Below are positions 5,566 through 5,799 of a stretch of DNA of 5,799 nt, piece by piece. The notes beneath the pieces are model-generated. The model was not told where the DNA came from and did no database searches. It saw only the letters and a list, made by a program, of their open reading frames with translations. Position 1 is the first letter of the stretch; each line of letters begins with the position of its first letter. The stretch comes from Acidobacteriaceae bacterium (GTDB lineage Bacteria > Acidobacteriota > Terriglobia > Terriglobales > Acidobacteriaceae): NCBI GenBank assembly GCA_003140705.1, contig PLKU01000137.1, forward strand, positions 1,861 through 7,659. The letters run 5' to 3'. Position numbers and translations under genes: made by a program.

Positions 5566-5799
5566 ATGGGAAACAAAAGCAAGAAAGAGAAGAACGGCGA
5601 TGCCAAGCCCAAAGGCAATGCCAATGTCGCTCGACCGGCAGTGCAACTTGTTAACGGCAAAGACCCCGCGCCAAAGCCGGTGCATCCGGGCGAAGTGGCG
5701 ACCAAGCGTCTGGGCAAAGACTGCGACTACGAGAAGGAACTGAGCCGTCTGCAGGTGGAACTTGTGAAGCTTCAGGAGTGGGTCAAGAACGAGCGACTG
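5566..5799 (+). CDS. ppk2: Polyphosphate kinase 2 (PPK2), N-terminal part, cut by the window edge
   Basis: Only 78 codons are inside the window and the frame is still open at the last base. Residues 1-50 are a charged, low-complexity Lys/Asn/Pro-rich extension (starting MGNKSKKEKNG) without predicted structure. Residues 54-74 contain YEKEL..LQVELVKLQEWVK, the helix that in PPK2 proteins immediately precedes the Walker A strand (EGRDAAGKGG), which should follow just outside the window. PPK2 enzymes transfer phosphate between polyphosphate and nucleotides in the cytoplasm, usually favouring polyphosphate-driven GDP or ADP phosphorylation in class I. The nucleotide preference and class cannot be read from this fragment. 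A strong GAGGAGGAG ribosome site supports the start, and the gene follows the CNNM gene on the same strand after about 315 bp. Confidence 0.85.
   Translation, partial: MGNKSKKEKNGDAKPKGNANVARPAVQLVNGKDPAPKPVHPGEVATKRLGKDCDYEKELSRLQVELVKLQEWVKNERL

Noticed and set aside
5200..5685. Minus-strand open frame of 161 codons spanning the region before ppk2
   Set aside because: It overlaps the 3' end of the CNNM gene and the 5' end of ppk2 in antisense and shows no family signature. A hydrophobic patch alone is not enough.

Overview
The window looks like chromosomal DNA from a moderately GC-rich, Gram-negative-type (diderm) bacterium. The gene styles recall Acidobacteriota: a HAD-type secreted acid phosphatase, a GSGN-repeat DUF4097 protein, a MacA-like adaptor with one membrane anchor, and PPK2. 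The phylum is inferred from these styles, not from a marker gene. I see no rRNA, tRNA, CRISPR array, transposase or phage gene.

Layout, left to right. (1) 1-396 is a non-coding leader with small dyads and phased CCAAA motifs. It precedes a secreted HAD subfamily IIIB acid phosphatase (+, 397-1125, preferred TTG start) that carries an odd CxCxCxC cluster. (2) 1126-1294 lies between convergent genes. It holds a strong intrinsic terminator for the minus strand and a second, longer imperfect hairpin (1207-1278). (3) 1295-2125 (-) is an exported DUF4097-type beta-solenoid protein built from about ten GSG[NDT] turns. (4) 2126-2356 is its upstream region and contains a 38-bp near-perfect palindrome, the clearest regulatory-looking site in the window. 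(5) 2357-3562 (-) is an RND/ABC efflux periplasmic adaptor (HlyD/MacA type) with no permease or outer-membrane channel gene beside it here. (6) 3563-3773 is a divergent intergenic region. (7) 3774-5249 (+) is a CNNM/CorC-type membrane protein (DUF21, CBS pair, CorC_HlyC domain), probably involved in Mg2+ or other cation transport. (8) 5250-5565 is non-coding and ends in a leader hairpin and a strong Shine-Dalgarno. (9) 5566 to the right edge is the N-terminal part of a polyphosphate kinase 2 (ppk2). It runs off the window and is easy to miss because it has no stop codon here.

Four of the five gene products act at the envelope: phosphate scavenging, a surface or periplasmic solenoid, efflux and cation transport. 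The fifth handles polyphosphate. The phosphatase, cation transporter and PPK2 could share a phosphate/Mg2+ theme, but they are separate transcription units and I cannot show functional coupling. I do not see a clear, complete novel system. The most original signals are the 38-bp palindrome, the cysteine cluster in the phosphatase, the structured intergenic element and the ppk2 leader hairpin.
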